Source of the DNA: Prevotella sp.
GTDB taxonomy: Bacteria; Bacteroidota; Bacteroidia; Bacteroidales; Bacteroidaceae
Assembly (NCBI GenBank): GCA_021636625.1
Contig: JAJWLX010000065.1
Coordinates: forward strand, 1-18,014
DNA: 18,014 nucleotides
Reading direction: 5' to 3'
Shown: positions 1-6,276 of the stretch, one piece after another
Layout of the letters: each line of letters starts with the position of its first letter
Numbering within the stretch: position 1 is the first letter of the stretch
Notes under the pieces: model-generated
The model's database searches: none
What the model was told of the DNA's origin: nothing
Seen by the model: the letters and a program-made list of their open reading frames with translations, nothing else
Program-made: the position numbers and the translations under genes

Positions 1-62
1 CCGATGAGTGCGAAGATGAACGCAATCACGAAAAATGCTATCCAAATGTAATTTAAAACCAT
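1..62 (-). CDS. N-terminus of a membrane protein, probably spore maturation protein A-like (nucleoside recognition/Gate domain), partial
   Basis: An ATG at 62-60 on the minus strand opens a frame that stays open to the window edge, giving about 20 residues starting MVLNYIWIAFF and continuing as one hydrophobic helix (FVIAFIFALIG). This N-terminus resembles what I recall for the Bacteroidota SpmA/SpmB-type nucleoside-recognition membrane proteins. Those are found in non-sporulating bacteria despite the name, and their transport role is poorly defined. A minus-strand promoter-like element lies about 85 bases upstream (148-155). Only the first helix is visible, so the family call is tentative; another inner-membrane protein is quite possible. 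Confidence 0.45.
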   Translation of the reverse strand, partial: MVLNYIWIAFFVIAFIFALI

Positions 63-147
63 ATTGTTTCATCTTGCGGTTTTATCAACCGCTTTTATTG
101 TGATAATGTTCTTGTCTTTGAAAAATATAATACCTGATAATCGGGTG

Positions 148-155
148 CAAAAGTA
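148..155 (-). promoter_or_regulatory. Bacteroidota -7 promoter element for the partial membrane protein gene
   Basis: The minus strand reads TACTTTTG, an exact match to TAnnTTTG, about 86 bases before the ATG at 62. No good TTTG -33 box lies at the usual 19-21 base spacing, so the call rests on the -7 element alone. Confidence 0.45.
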
Positions 156-181
156 CAATAAAAATTTCGCATAGCGCAGTT

Positions 182-225
182 AAATGCAGAAAAATCATCC
201 CTCTCTGAGGGATTTTTCTGCATTT
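182..225 (-). terminator. Rho-independent terminator of the DUF4143 ATPase gene
   Basis: A long hairpin starts immediately after the stop codon. Outer arms 182-193 and 214-225 are perfectly complementary (AAATGCAGAAAA with TTTTCTGCATTT). An inner GC-rich stem, ATCCCTC with GAGGGAT (197-203 and 207-213), has a 3-base loop, and a 3-base bulge separates the two stems. The A/T-rich outer arms give a U-rich stretch on either strand, so it can also end leftward or rightward transcription. Confidence 0.75.
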
Positions 226-1566
226 CTATCTTTCTCTTCTCACAAATCGTTTGAGCAGGAAGGTGAGGAAGTAGGGGAAGGTGTAAAACTTGCCATTGAA
301 ACCGATGTTCTTATTGCAGAGTTTGATGCCGTATTTGATGTCGGGATATTTGCCGTCTTGTGCTGTTAGCTTGGCGAGCGACCTGGTGGCATTATCCGTG
401 GCTTTTACTTCAACAGGGATGAGCGACTGGGCGTCACGAATGAAGAAATCCATTTCTAGGGTAGATTTCTCGTTGCGATAGAAGTAAAGATTATAGCCTT
501 GCTTTACCAGCATATCGCCAACGATGTTTTCGTAGATGGCGCCCTTGTAGGTACCATAGTTCTTGTTCACTCTGATGTCTTCTTGCGATTCCTCATCTAG
601 CGAAGCAACCAGCAAGCCCGTGTCCTTATAATAGAGTTTGTATGATTTCGGATCGTAGTTGCCTTTCAGAGGTAAGGATACTTGAGCGAGACAATAGCAG
701 ACGTTGATGATACCTGCATCACGAAGCCATTCGATGGTGCCTACGTATTCTCTGTTTCTAGCTCCATGGGCAATCTTGCTTATCTGGAATTTCTTGTTGT
801 CTTGTCCCAGGAAGACAGAAATATGATCGTACACGTTCTTGATTTTTCCTTTGTCGAGCCCTTGTGCATATTTCGTAATGTCTTCCTCATAGTCAAGAAG
901 GAGCTGGTGCTGCATCTTGAGCGTGCCGCTGAAGTTTCCGTTACTCACGAACATATTGACTACGGCAGGCATCCCTCCGATGGTCATGTATTCACGGAAT
1001 AGCCTCTCCAACACATTCATTTCTATATTAGAAAGTGGTGTGATGGAGGCCATCTTTTCGTAAAGGCGTTCTATAAAGGCAAAATCATAGCCCTTTGCCC
1101 ATAGGAATTCCTCGAAATCCATTGAGTGCATCGTGTAGTCTTCCTTATATCCTACGCTGTTCGATTCTATCTCGCGATAATTGATCCCCATGAGCGAACC
1201 GGAGCAGATAACATCGTACCTGCCATCTATCTTGAAGGCTTTCAGACTGGTGGCGCAGGCAGGACAATCCTGCATCTCATCGAAGAAGATGAGAGTGTTA
1301 CCTGCTTCTATCTTGAGAGAAGGATTGATGAGGGTGAGGTTCTGGATGATGCTATCCACCTCGTAACCTTCTTCGAAGATTGCCTTGTATTTTTGTTGCA
1401 ATACGAAGTTGATGGCAACCACATTTTGATAGTTGTCATGGGCGAATTGTAGGATGGAAGCGGTCTTTCCCACTTGTCGTGCTCCCTTCACGATGAGGGG
1501 CATTCTCTCCTTATCGCTTTTCCATTCCTTGAGATAATTATCAATCTTTCTGCGCAAAAGCTTCAT
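226..1566 (-). CDS. AAA-family ATPase with C-terminal DUF4143 domain
   Basis: A 446-residue protein of the AAA_14-DUF4143 family, common in multiple copies in Bacteroidota. An N-terminal P-loop has Walker A GARQVGKT (residues 28-35) and Walker B LIFFDE (92-97), followed by a CSGS sensor-like segment near 121-124. The C-terminal part ends in a PD-(D/E)XK-like core (EMDFFI...LIPVEVKA). I chose the ATG at 1566 because it begins the family-like MKLLRRKIDNYL. An upstream in-frame start at 1617 would lie inside the promoter. The gene is monocistronic, with its own promoter (1598-1628) and terminator (182-225). The family function is unsettled: roles in stress, mobile DNA or toxin-like systems have been suggested, and nothing here decides between them. 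Family call is firm, function is not. Confidence 0.88.
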   Translation of the reverse strand: MKLLRRKIDNYLKEWKSDKERMPLIVKGARQVGKTASILQFAHDNYQNVVAINFVLQQKYKAIFEEGYEVDSIIQNLTLINPSLKIEAGNTLIFFDEMQDCPACATSLKAFKIDGRYDVICSGSLMGINYREIESNSVGYKEDYTMHSMDFEEFLWAKGYDFAFIERLYEKMASITPLSNIEMNVLERLFREYMTIGGMPAVVNMFVSNGNFSGTLKMQHQLLLDYEEDITKYAQGLDKGKIKNVYDHISVFLGQDNKKFQISKIAHGARNREYVGTIEWLRDAGIINVCYCLAQVSLPLKGNYDPKSYKLYYKDTGLLVASLDEESQEDIRVNKNYGTYKGAIYENIVGDMLVKQGYNLYFYRNEKSTLEMDFFIRDAQSLIPVEVKATDNATRSLAKLTAQDGKYPDIKYGIKLCNKNIGFNGKFYTFPYFLTFLLKRFVRRER

Positions 1567-1597
1567 AATCAATATATTTATAGTTCTTATCCGAGTG

Positions 1598-1628
1598 CAA
1601 AGATACAACTTTATCACAAAATTCCAAA
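1598..1628 (-). promoter_or_regulatory. Promoter of the DUF4143 ATPase gene
   Basis: On the minus strand, TTTG (1628-1625) is followed after 19 bases by TATCTTTG (1605-1598), a full match to the Bacteroidota -33/-7 consensus. It lies 32 bases upstream of the chosen ATG. The -33 box directly abuts the first of three 13-bp repeats (1613-1625), sharing one base with it. Confidence 0.75.
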
Positions 1629-1689
1629 GGAATTCGGACTGAAAATCACAAAATTCCTATTGTTTTAAGGCGTTTTATCACAAAATTCC
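1613..1689. repeat. Three exact 13-bp direct repeats at 32-bp period (operator-like)
   Basis: ATCACAAAATTCC occurs at 1613-1625, 1645-1657 and 1677-1689, always in the same orientation and with start-to-start distance of exactly 32 bases, about three helical turns. Intervening 19-base stretches are unrelated to each other. The first copy lies between the -33 and -7 boxes of the ATPase promoter and the other two are upstream of it, suggesting binding sites for a regulator that reads one face of the DNA. Confidence 0.7.
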
Positions 1690-1775
1690 ATGCTTTTCTC
1701 TCTTCGCCATCACATTATTCCCTATTCGTTATACTTTTTTAATCTCTCTTTTTATCCGATTTCAGAAAAAAGATG

Positions 1776-1783
1776 TACTTTTG
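1776..1783 (+). promoter_or_regulatory. -7 promoter element for the cation diffusion facilitator gene
   Basis: TACTTTTG matches TAnnTTTG exactly and lies 83 bases before the chosen ATG at 1866. An upstream in-frame ATG at 1773 overlaps this element and so would not be in the transcript. No clear TTTG -33 box is present. Confidence 0.5.
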
Positions 1784-1865
1784 CCGCTCAATTCATGAAA
1801 GACAGGAATTTGGTTATACAAAAACATTATTAAGGAAGCAAAGGACTTCTGTTATATTTTATAGT

Positions 1866-2849
1866 ATGGACAAGAATGAGAGAATATATAACGAGCAAGA
1901 GATGCCCGCAGAAACGAAAAAGAATCATTCCGCTGATGCGGATAGAGTAAAGGAAGTATATAAGGTGACGATAGCGGGAAGCATCATCAATGTGGTGCTG
2001 CTCGTATTGAAGTTTGCGGCAGGTATCCTCGGACATTCTGCAGCAATGATAGCGGATGCCATCCACTCGCTTACCGATTTCGCCACAGATGTGGTGGTAT
2101 TGGTATTCGTAAAACTGGGCAATAAGCCGAAGGATAAGGACCATGATTATGGTCATGGCAAATACGAGACGCTTGCCACAGCCATCATCGGCATTTCGCT
2201 TTTTGTGGTGGGTGTGATGATCTGCTATTCGGGTGTAACCAAGACCTATCGTGCCATCTGCGGCGAGACACTCCAGCAGCCGGGCGTTGTAGCCTTGATT
2301 GCAGCCATCGTAAGTATCGTGATGAAGGAATGGGCTTATCAGTTTACGGTTAAAGCCGGAAGAAAATATCATTCCGAGGCTGTAGTGGCAAATGCCTGGC
2401 ATCATCGTAGCGATGCTTTATCGAGTATCGGAACGATGTTCGGTATTGGTGGTGCCATCATCCTGGGAGAAAAATGGGCGGTGCTCGATCCGCTTGCAGC
2501 CATCATCGTGAGTGCCTTCATCATCAAGGCTGCCTGGGGACTGGTGATGCAATCTGTGAAAGAACTGACGGATGCCAGTCTTCCAGAAACTGAGGAAGAT
2601 GAAATCCTGAAGATTGCGAACGAAGAGCAGGGAGTGGGAGAGATTCATAACCTGCGTACCCGTCGCATCGGAAACAAGATTGCGATAGAAATGCATGTCC
2701 GCATGCCGGGTTCTCTTTCGCTTTATGAGGCTCATGAGCATGCTACTCATATAGAAACAAAACTGAAGCAGCACTTCGGTGCAGATACCCATGTGGGAAT
2801 CCATCTCGAACCGATAAAAGTGAACGGAAAATATCAGAAACCGGAATAA
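1866..2849 (+). CDS. Cation diffusion facilitator (CDF) family divalent metal exporter
   Basis: A 327-residue inner-membrane proton-coupled exporter of the CDF family (FieF/YiiP/CzcD type), which expels Zn2+, Fe2+, Co2+ or similar ions. Visible marks are the two metal-site helices, HSLTD (H67, D71) in TM2 and HHRSD (H179, D183) in TM5, and the conserved loop DYGHGKYETLAT (residues 94-105). About six hydrophobic segments span residues 35-230, and a C-terminal cytoplasmic dimerisation domain (about 230-320) contains VGEIHNLRTRRIG. A His at the first TM2 ligand position is usually linked to zinc preference, but substrate cannot be fixed. The start at 1866 is preferred because the earlier ATG lies in the promoter. 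It is monocistronic and convergent with the TonB receptor gene. A second metal exporter sits at 11078-13210 but is not linked. Confidence 0.93.
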   Translation: MDKNERIYNEQEMPAETKKNHSADADRVKEVYKVTIAGSIINVVLLVLKFAAGILGHSAAMIADAIHSLTDFATDVVVLVFVKLGNKPKDKDHDYGHGKYETLATAIIGISLFVVGVMICYSGVTKTYRAICGETLQQPGVVALIAAIVSIVMKEWAYQFTVKAGRKYHSEAVVANAWHHRSDALSSIGTMFGIGGAIILGEKWAVLDPLAAIIVSAFIIKAAWGLVMQSVKELTDASLPETEEDEILKIANEEQGVGEIHNLRTRRIGNKIAIEMHVRMPGSLSLYEAHEHATHIETKLKQHFGADTHVGIHLEPIKVNGKYQKPE

Positions 2850-2882
2850 CTGAAATAAAAGGAAGTAGTCGGAATAAAAGGA

Positions 2883-2931
2883 AACGAGCCTTGACGGAAG
2901 GATGAATCCTCCATCAAGGCTCGTTTTTTTA
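2883..2931 (+). terminator. Rho-independent terminator after the CDF gene
   Basis: AACGAGCCTTGA (2883-2894) pairs perfectly with TCAAGGCTCGTT (2914-2925), with a smaller nested AGGAT/ATCCT stem in the loop. It is followed by a run of seven further T from the base of the stem. It lies 34 bases after the CDF stop. Confidence 0.88.
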
Positions 2932-2943
2932 TTTGTTTATTTG

Positions 2944-2967
2944 ATATCCGAATTGTGTTTCGGATAT
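2944..2967 (-). terminator. Hairpin after the TonB receptor gene, possible terminator
   Basis: ATATCCGAA (2944-2952) and TTCGGATAT (2959-2967) form a perfect 9-bp stem with a 6-base loop, 35 bases past the receptor stop codon. On the minus strand it is not followed by a good U tract. It may act weakly or together with the stronger hairpin at 2883-2931. Confidence 0.4.
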
Positions 2968-3002
2968 TTATCATCTTTTGGGATGATTATTATCTGATTA
3001 TA

Positions 3003-5060
3003 TTATCGGCCGAGATTTACGCTGGCTCCTGCCATAATCCACAAACCTGGCTGCTTAACAGCTGTGAGGTCGTAGTAGCGGTGGCAAGTTATGTTGTCGG
3101 CTTTCACGAAGATATTGTATTTCTTCTCGTCCCACATCAGTTTGCAATCTATCTTGGTATATGGATGATAGCCATTCATTCTCTGCTGCCATCTTACGCT
3201 CCAGGAAGCTGAAAGCTTGCTCCAAATCTGATGATCCAGTCCGAATACAGCCTTGTGCTTCAGATACTCCAATGCATAGAGTGATTTCAGAATGTTTGTC
3301 TCGGTCTTATGATCCTGATAGATGTAAGCATAACCCAACTTGATGCGAGTAATGAAACTGTTTGGTACCAACTCTCTCATGTAGATAGTAGCATCTACGT
3401 TGTAGCCCATGTTGTTGAGCTTTCCGATGTTCATCACGTGATACTTGCTGTCATTCTGCTCGGTCACGGATGTCTGAACCCAGTCAATCATGTTGGTGCC
3501 GTGTGCGTAGAATCCACTAACAGTTGCTGCAAAACCGGTCTGACGATACTGGGTTCCTACCTTGAAGGTTGAGTTCTTCTCCGGGGTCAAGGTGAGGTCG
3601 CCCTGCTGTACTGCATTACTCATGTATAAGTCGGTGTAGGTAGGCATTCTCAATGCCTTGTTCCAGGAAGCGTAGAACTTCCAGTTGTCGTTAGGACGAT
3701 AACTCATGTCCACACCAGGATAGAAACGGAAGTCGTTGTCCAAACCTGTATTCTTGTTAGCCAAGACACCAGCCGACAAGGTGAAACCGCCGAAGATGAA
3801 GTTGTGCTCCAGCATGATGTTAGTATTGGTGCGCTCGCCCTTTCGGGTATATTGACGGTCGGAACCCGAGATATCTTTATAGTCTTTCTCTGCGAGTTCC
3901 TCGCCCAATGCAGTAGAGTAGATGCACTCCTTGCTGATGTCGAAACCCACTGCGGTCTTACCCAAAGCCCAAGCCATGTTGGCATTCAGTCCACCACCAT
4001 AAACATCTAGGTCGTGATAGTTCTCGCCTGCTGCAGCTCCAGCCTTTCCACGAATCAGCTGATAGTGATCCTTGAATTTGTTATAATAGAATTGAGGCGC
4101 AATCTCCCAGGTCTTCTCCTGGTTGTGCAGACTCAGATTGAGCGAAGCCAGACCGTGGTCTGTCTTCTCATATTGGTTGTTATATTTGGCGCTGTAGAAA
4201 GTATTGGCACCATAGCTCTGGCTAGCAATACCCAACTGGGCGATGATGTCGAAACGCTGGTCGTAAGAGAACGAGAGATTGCCGTAGCCCTGTCCCTTCT
4301 CGAAGTCGCTGTTCTCCGTGCCGCCATCCGAGCGCTTGTAGCCTCCGCTTACGGAATAAGCCTGGGTCCACTTGCCCGTTTCAAAAGCTGTTTGAATGCG
4401 TCCTTGTGCTCCGAAGCTTCCAAAGCTTCCGCCTTCTACACTTGCAGATACCCCCTCACTCTTAGCCTTCTTGGTTACGATGTTGATGGCACCATTGAAG
4501 GCTGAAGTTCCGAATAAGCGCGATGCTGCCCCCTCGAGCACTTCGATGTGGTCGATGTCAGCAAGAGCTACAGGAAAATCAGAAGCATTGTGACCAGTCT
4601 GAGGATTGGAAATGTTGACGCCATTCAAGAGAATGGTAATCTGGTCGAAGGTTCCACCATTGATGGAGATATCCGTCTGAACACCAAAGCCACCACGCTG
4701 ACGGACATCCACGCCGGTAGCTAATTTCAATACATCGTTGATAGTCTGCGCAGCCGCACGATGAATATCGTCGCGGGTAATGACAGACACAATCTTAGGT
4801 GACTGCTCTACAGTCATCGGCGCACGAGATCCGGTAACGCTCACCGCATCTAGCTCGTAAGCCTTTCCGCCCTTGTAGAGGGTAGAATCAACCTTGGCTC
4901 CTTCTGTGCTTACGCCTGCTGCCTTAGCATGGCTCAGGGTAGCAACGCTGAGTGCGCCAACAAGTACCTCTCTTCCCAAAACTGCGAAGAGTGAGTAATT
5001 CTTGTTAGAGAATCGGTTGAACTTCAGGCTGTTGCGCTTGTTGAAAATTGTTTTGTACAT
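3003..5060 (-). CDS. TonB-dependent outer-membrane receptor (BtuB/FecA-like)
   Basis: A 685-residue outer-membrane active transporter energised by TonB-ExbBD. After a long basic N-region and hydrophobic stretch (residues 1-48) comes a TonB-box-like ELDAVSVTG (69-77). The plug domain follows, with typical phrases: TINDVLKLATGVDVRQRGG, ITILLNGV, DIDHIEVLEGAASRLFGTSAFNGAINIVTKK. A beta-barrel of alternating aromatic and polar strands reaches the C-terminus. The protein ends GASVNLGR rather than in the aromatic residue usual for outer-membrane barrels. Length and plug wording suit the small BtuB-like group, but there is no cobalamin riboswitch in the 70-base leader and no SusD partner or other transport gene beside it, so substrate (corrinoid, haem, siderophore or metal complex) is unknown. 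It has a strong promoter of its own. Confidence 0.9.
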   Translation of the reverse strand: MYKTIFNKRNSLKFNRFSNKNYSLFAVLGREVLVGALSVATLSHAKAAGVSTEGAKVDSTLYKGGKAYELDAVSVTGSRAPMTVEQSPKIVSVITRDDIHRAAAQTINDVLKLATGVDVRQRGGFGVQTDISINGGTFDQITILLNGVNISNPQTGHNASDFPVALADIDHIEVLEGAASRLFGTSAFNGAINIVTKKAKSEGVSASVEGGSFGSFGAQGRIQTAFETGKWTQAYSVSGGYKRSDGGTENSDFEKGQGYGNLSFSYDQRFDIIAQLGIASQSYGANTFYSAKYNNQYEKTDHGLASLNLSLHNQEKTWEIAPQFYYNKFKDHYQLIRGKAGAAAGENYHDLDVYGGGLNANMAWALGKTAVGFDISKECIYSTALGEELAEKDYKDISGSDRQYTRKGERTNTNIMLEHNFIFGGFTLSAGVLANKNTGLDNDFRFYPGVDMSYRPNDNWKFYASWNKALRMPTYTDLYMSNAVQQGDLTLTPEKNSTFKVGTQYRQTGFAATVSGFYAHGTNMIDWVQTSVTEQNDSKYHVMNIGKLNNMGYNVDATIYMRELVPNSFITRIKLGYAYIYQDHKTETNILKSLYALEYLKHKAVFGLDHQIWSKLSASWSVRWQQRMNGYHPYTKIDCKLMWDEKKYNIFVKADNITCHRYYDLTAVKQPGLWIMAGASVNLGR

Positions 5061-5130
5061 TAAATAAAATGTTTATAAATGAATAATAAATCGAAGCCGC
5101 AAGCCTACTCGGTTTTCGGCATTCGGGGTG

Positions 5131-5161
5131 CAAAGGTAATGCCTTTCCTCGAAATGACAAA
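5131..5161 (-). promoter_or_regulatory. Promoter of the TonB-dependent receptor gene
   Basis: Minus strand TTTG (5161-5158), 19 bases, then TACCTTTG (5138-5131): a full consensus promoter 71 bases before the receptor ATG. The short leader leaves little room for a riboswitch. Confidence 0.75.
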
Positions 5162-5210
5162 GCAAAATGTGATTTATTTTTATTTTAAAAAGCATTTTCT
5201 GATAGAAACA

Positions 5211-5241
5211 TTCGCTTTTTCAGATTATTCTTGTATCTTTG
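5211..5241 (+). promoter_or_regulatory. Promoter of the flavin reductase-clpS-clpA-aat operon
   Basis: TATCTTTG at 5234-5241 matches TAnnTTTG. TTCG, one mismatch from TTTG, lies 19 bases upstream at 5211-5214. It is divergent from the receptor promoter and 98 bases before the first ATG of the run. Confidence 0.65.
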
Positions 5242-5338
5242 CAGGTGATATGCGGTGTTCGGTGCTGGATTGGCATGGCTTTTGTTGAATGCTGCATTAT
5301 TTCATTAATTAAAATATACAGAGAAAGGAAAAGATAAA

Positions 5339-5845
5339 ATGGAGAAAATCAACGTAAAAGAACTGAATGATAATGTCTTCGAGACTATTGGTAAGGAGTG
5401 GATGCTGGTTTGCGCCGGCAACAAGGATAAGTTCAATATGATGACTGCTTCCTGGGGTTGCCTGGGATGGCTCTGGAACAAGCCGGTGGCTGTGGTATTT
5501 ATCCGCCCTGAGCGTTTTACCCACGGCATCATCGAGGAGAATGAATTCATGACCCTCTCTTTCCTCGGCAACAGCGAGGAGGCTCGAAAGATCTATAACT
5601 TCTGCGGATCCAAGAGCGGACGTGATTTCGATAAAGCAAAGGAAACAGGATTAATTCCTGTGGAAACCGATAATGGTTGCATAGGCTTCGAGCAGTCACG
5701 ACTCACACTGGAATGTCGCAAACTTTATAAGGACAGTATGACTGCCGAGAAGTTTCTCGATAAGGATCTTCTGCAGTGGTATGGTGCCAAGGGTGGATTC
5801 CACGATGTTTACGTAGTGGAGATTACCAATGCTTATACAAAGTAA
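5339..5845 (+). CDS. Flavin reductase-like FMN-binding protein
   Basis: A 168-residue single-domain cytoplasmic protein of the flavin reductase-like (split beta-barrel) superfamily, which binds FMN and usually reduces flavin with NAD(P)H. Recognisable segments are NMMTASWGCLGWLWNKPV (about residues 33-50), the conserved core strand VVFIRPERFTHGIIEENEFMTLSF (53-76), and the later CGSKSGRDFDKAKETGL stretch (89-105). The length is normal for the family. It is first in the plus-strand run, with clpS only 10 bases downstream, so it is likely cotranscribed with the protease adaptor. No functional link to N-degron degradation is known to me. A physiological electron acceptor cannot be deduced. An alternative reading is an FMN-dependent oxidoreductase of unknown substrate. 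Confidence 0.85.
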   Translation: MEKINVKELNDNVFETIGKEWMLVCAGNKDKFNMMTASWGCLGWLWNKPVAVVFIRPERFTHGIIEENEFMTLSFLGNSEEARKIYNFCGSKSGRDFDKAKETGLIPVETDNGCIGFEQSRLTLECRKLYKDSMTAEKFLDKDLLQWYGAKGGFHDVYVVEITNAYTK

Positions 5846-5855
5846 TAATTAAGAT

Positions 5856-6158
5856 ATGGCTCAAGAACAGACAGCAATTCGTGAACGCCAGAAAACCAGG
5901 CTCAAGGAGCCGGGGCGTTACGTGGTGGTGATGTTTAATGATGACTTCACACCGATGGAATTCGTGGTGGAAATCCTCGAAACCATCTTCTTCAAATCGC
6001 AGGCAGAGGCAGAGGCGATCATGCTCAAGGTTCACCATGAGGAGAAAGCCGTGGTGGGAACCTACAGCTACGACATCGCCAAGAGCAAGGTGGAGAAAGC
6101 GATGGAGAAAGCCCGTACGCAGAAGTATCCGCTGAAGCTCACTTATATGCCAGAATAA
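5856..6158 (+). CDS. clpS: ATP-dependent Clp protease adaptor protein ClpS
   Basis: A 100-residue cytoplasmic adaptor that binds N-terminal Leu, Phe, Trp or Tyr of substrate proteins and hands them to ClpA-ClpP. The substrate pocket is visible: NDDFTPMEFV (residues 28-37), with the Asn-Asp pair that contacts the free amino group. MLKVHHEEKAVVG (56-68) supplies the hydrophobic wall and the conserved His at residue 60. The N-terminal tail (1-20) is short and charged, as expected for the segment that enters the ClpA pore. It follows the flavin reductase by 10 bases. clpA begins 118 bases downstream and aat follows that, so the substrate selector, unfoldase and tagging enzyme are together. Confidence 0.96.
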   Translation: MAQEQTAIRERQKTRLKEPGRYVVVMFNDDFTPMEFVVEILETIFFKSQAEAEAIMLKVHHEEKAVVGTYSYDIAKSKVEKAMEKARTQKYPLKLTYMPE

Positions 6159-6165
6159 TGAATGG

Positions 6166-6207
6166 AATTTAGGGGAAAGTTAAGGGAAGTTAGAGTAAAT
6201 TTAGGGG
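6166..6207. repeat. Two AATTTAGGGG direct repeats in the clpS-clpA gap
   Basis: AATTTAGGGG occurs at 6166-6175 and 6198-6207, with a purine-rich AAGGGAAG stretch between. The rest of the 118-base gap holds a weak hairpin (GGGGGAC with GTCTCC near 6204-6220) followed by an eight-T run. That could be an attenuating terminator within the operon or simply spacer. No TAnnTTTG promoter was found in the gap. Confidence 0.4.
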
Positions 6208-6276
6208 GACGATAGTCTCCGGATAGATATATTTTTTTTCGCTTACCCCATAAACAAAAGAAGGGAAAAGAATAGA

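Noticed and set aside
1613..1689. CRISPR array
   Set aside because: Repeats are only 13 bp with 19-bp gaps, there are just three, and no cas genes are present.
1830..2405. Minus-strand open frame of 191 codons
   Set aside because: Antisense shadow of the CDF gene.
4014..4505. Plus-strand open frame of 163 codons
   Set aside because: Antisense shadow of the TonB receptor gene.
3003..5338. Cobalamin riboswitch before the BtuB-like receptor
   Set aside because: The transcript leader from the promoter at 5131 is only about 70 bases and lacks B12-box-like sequence.
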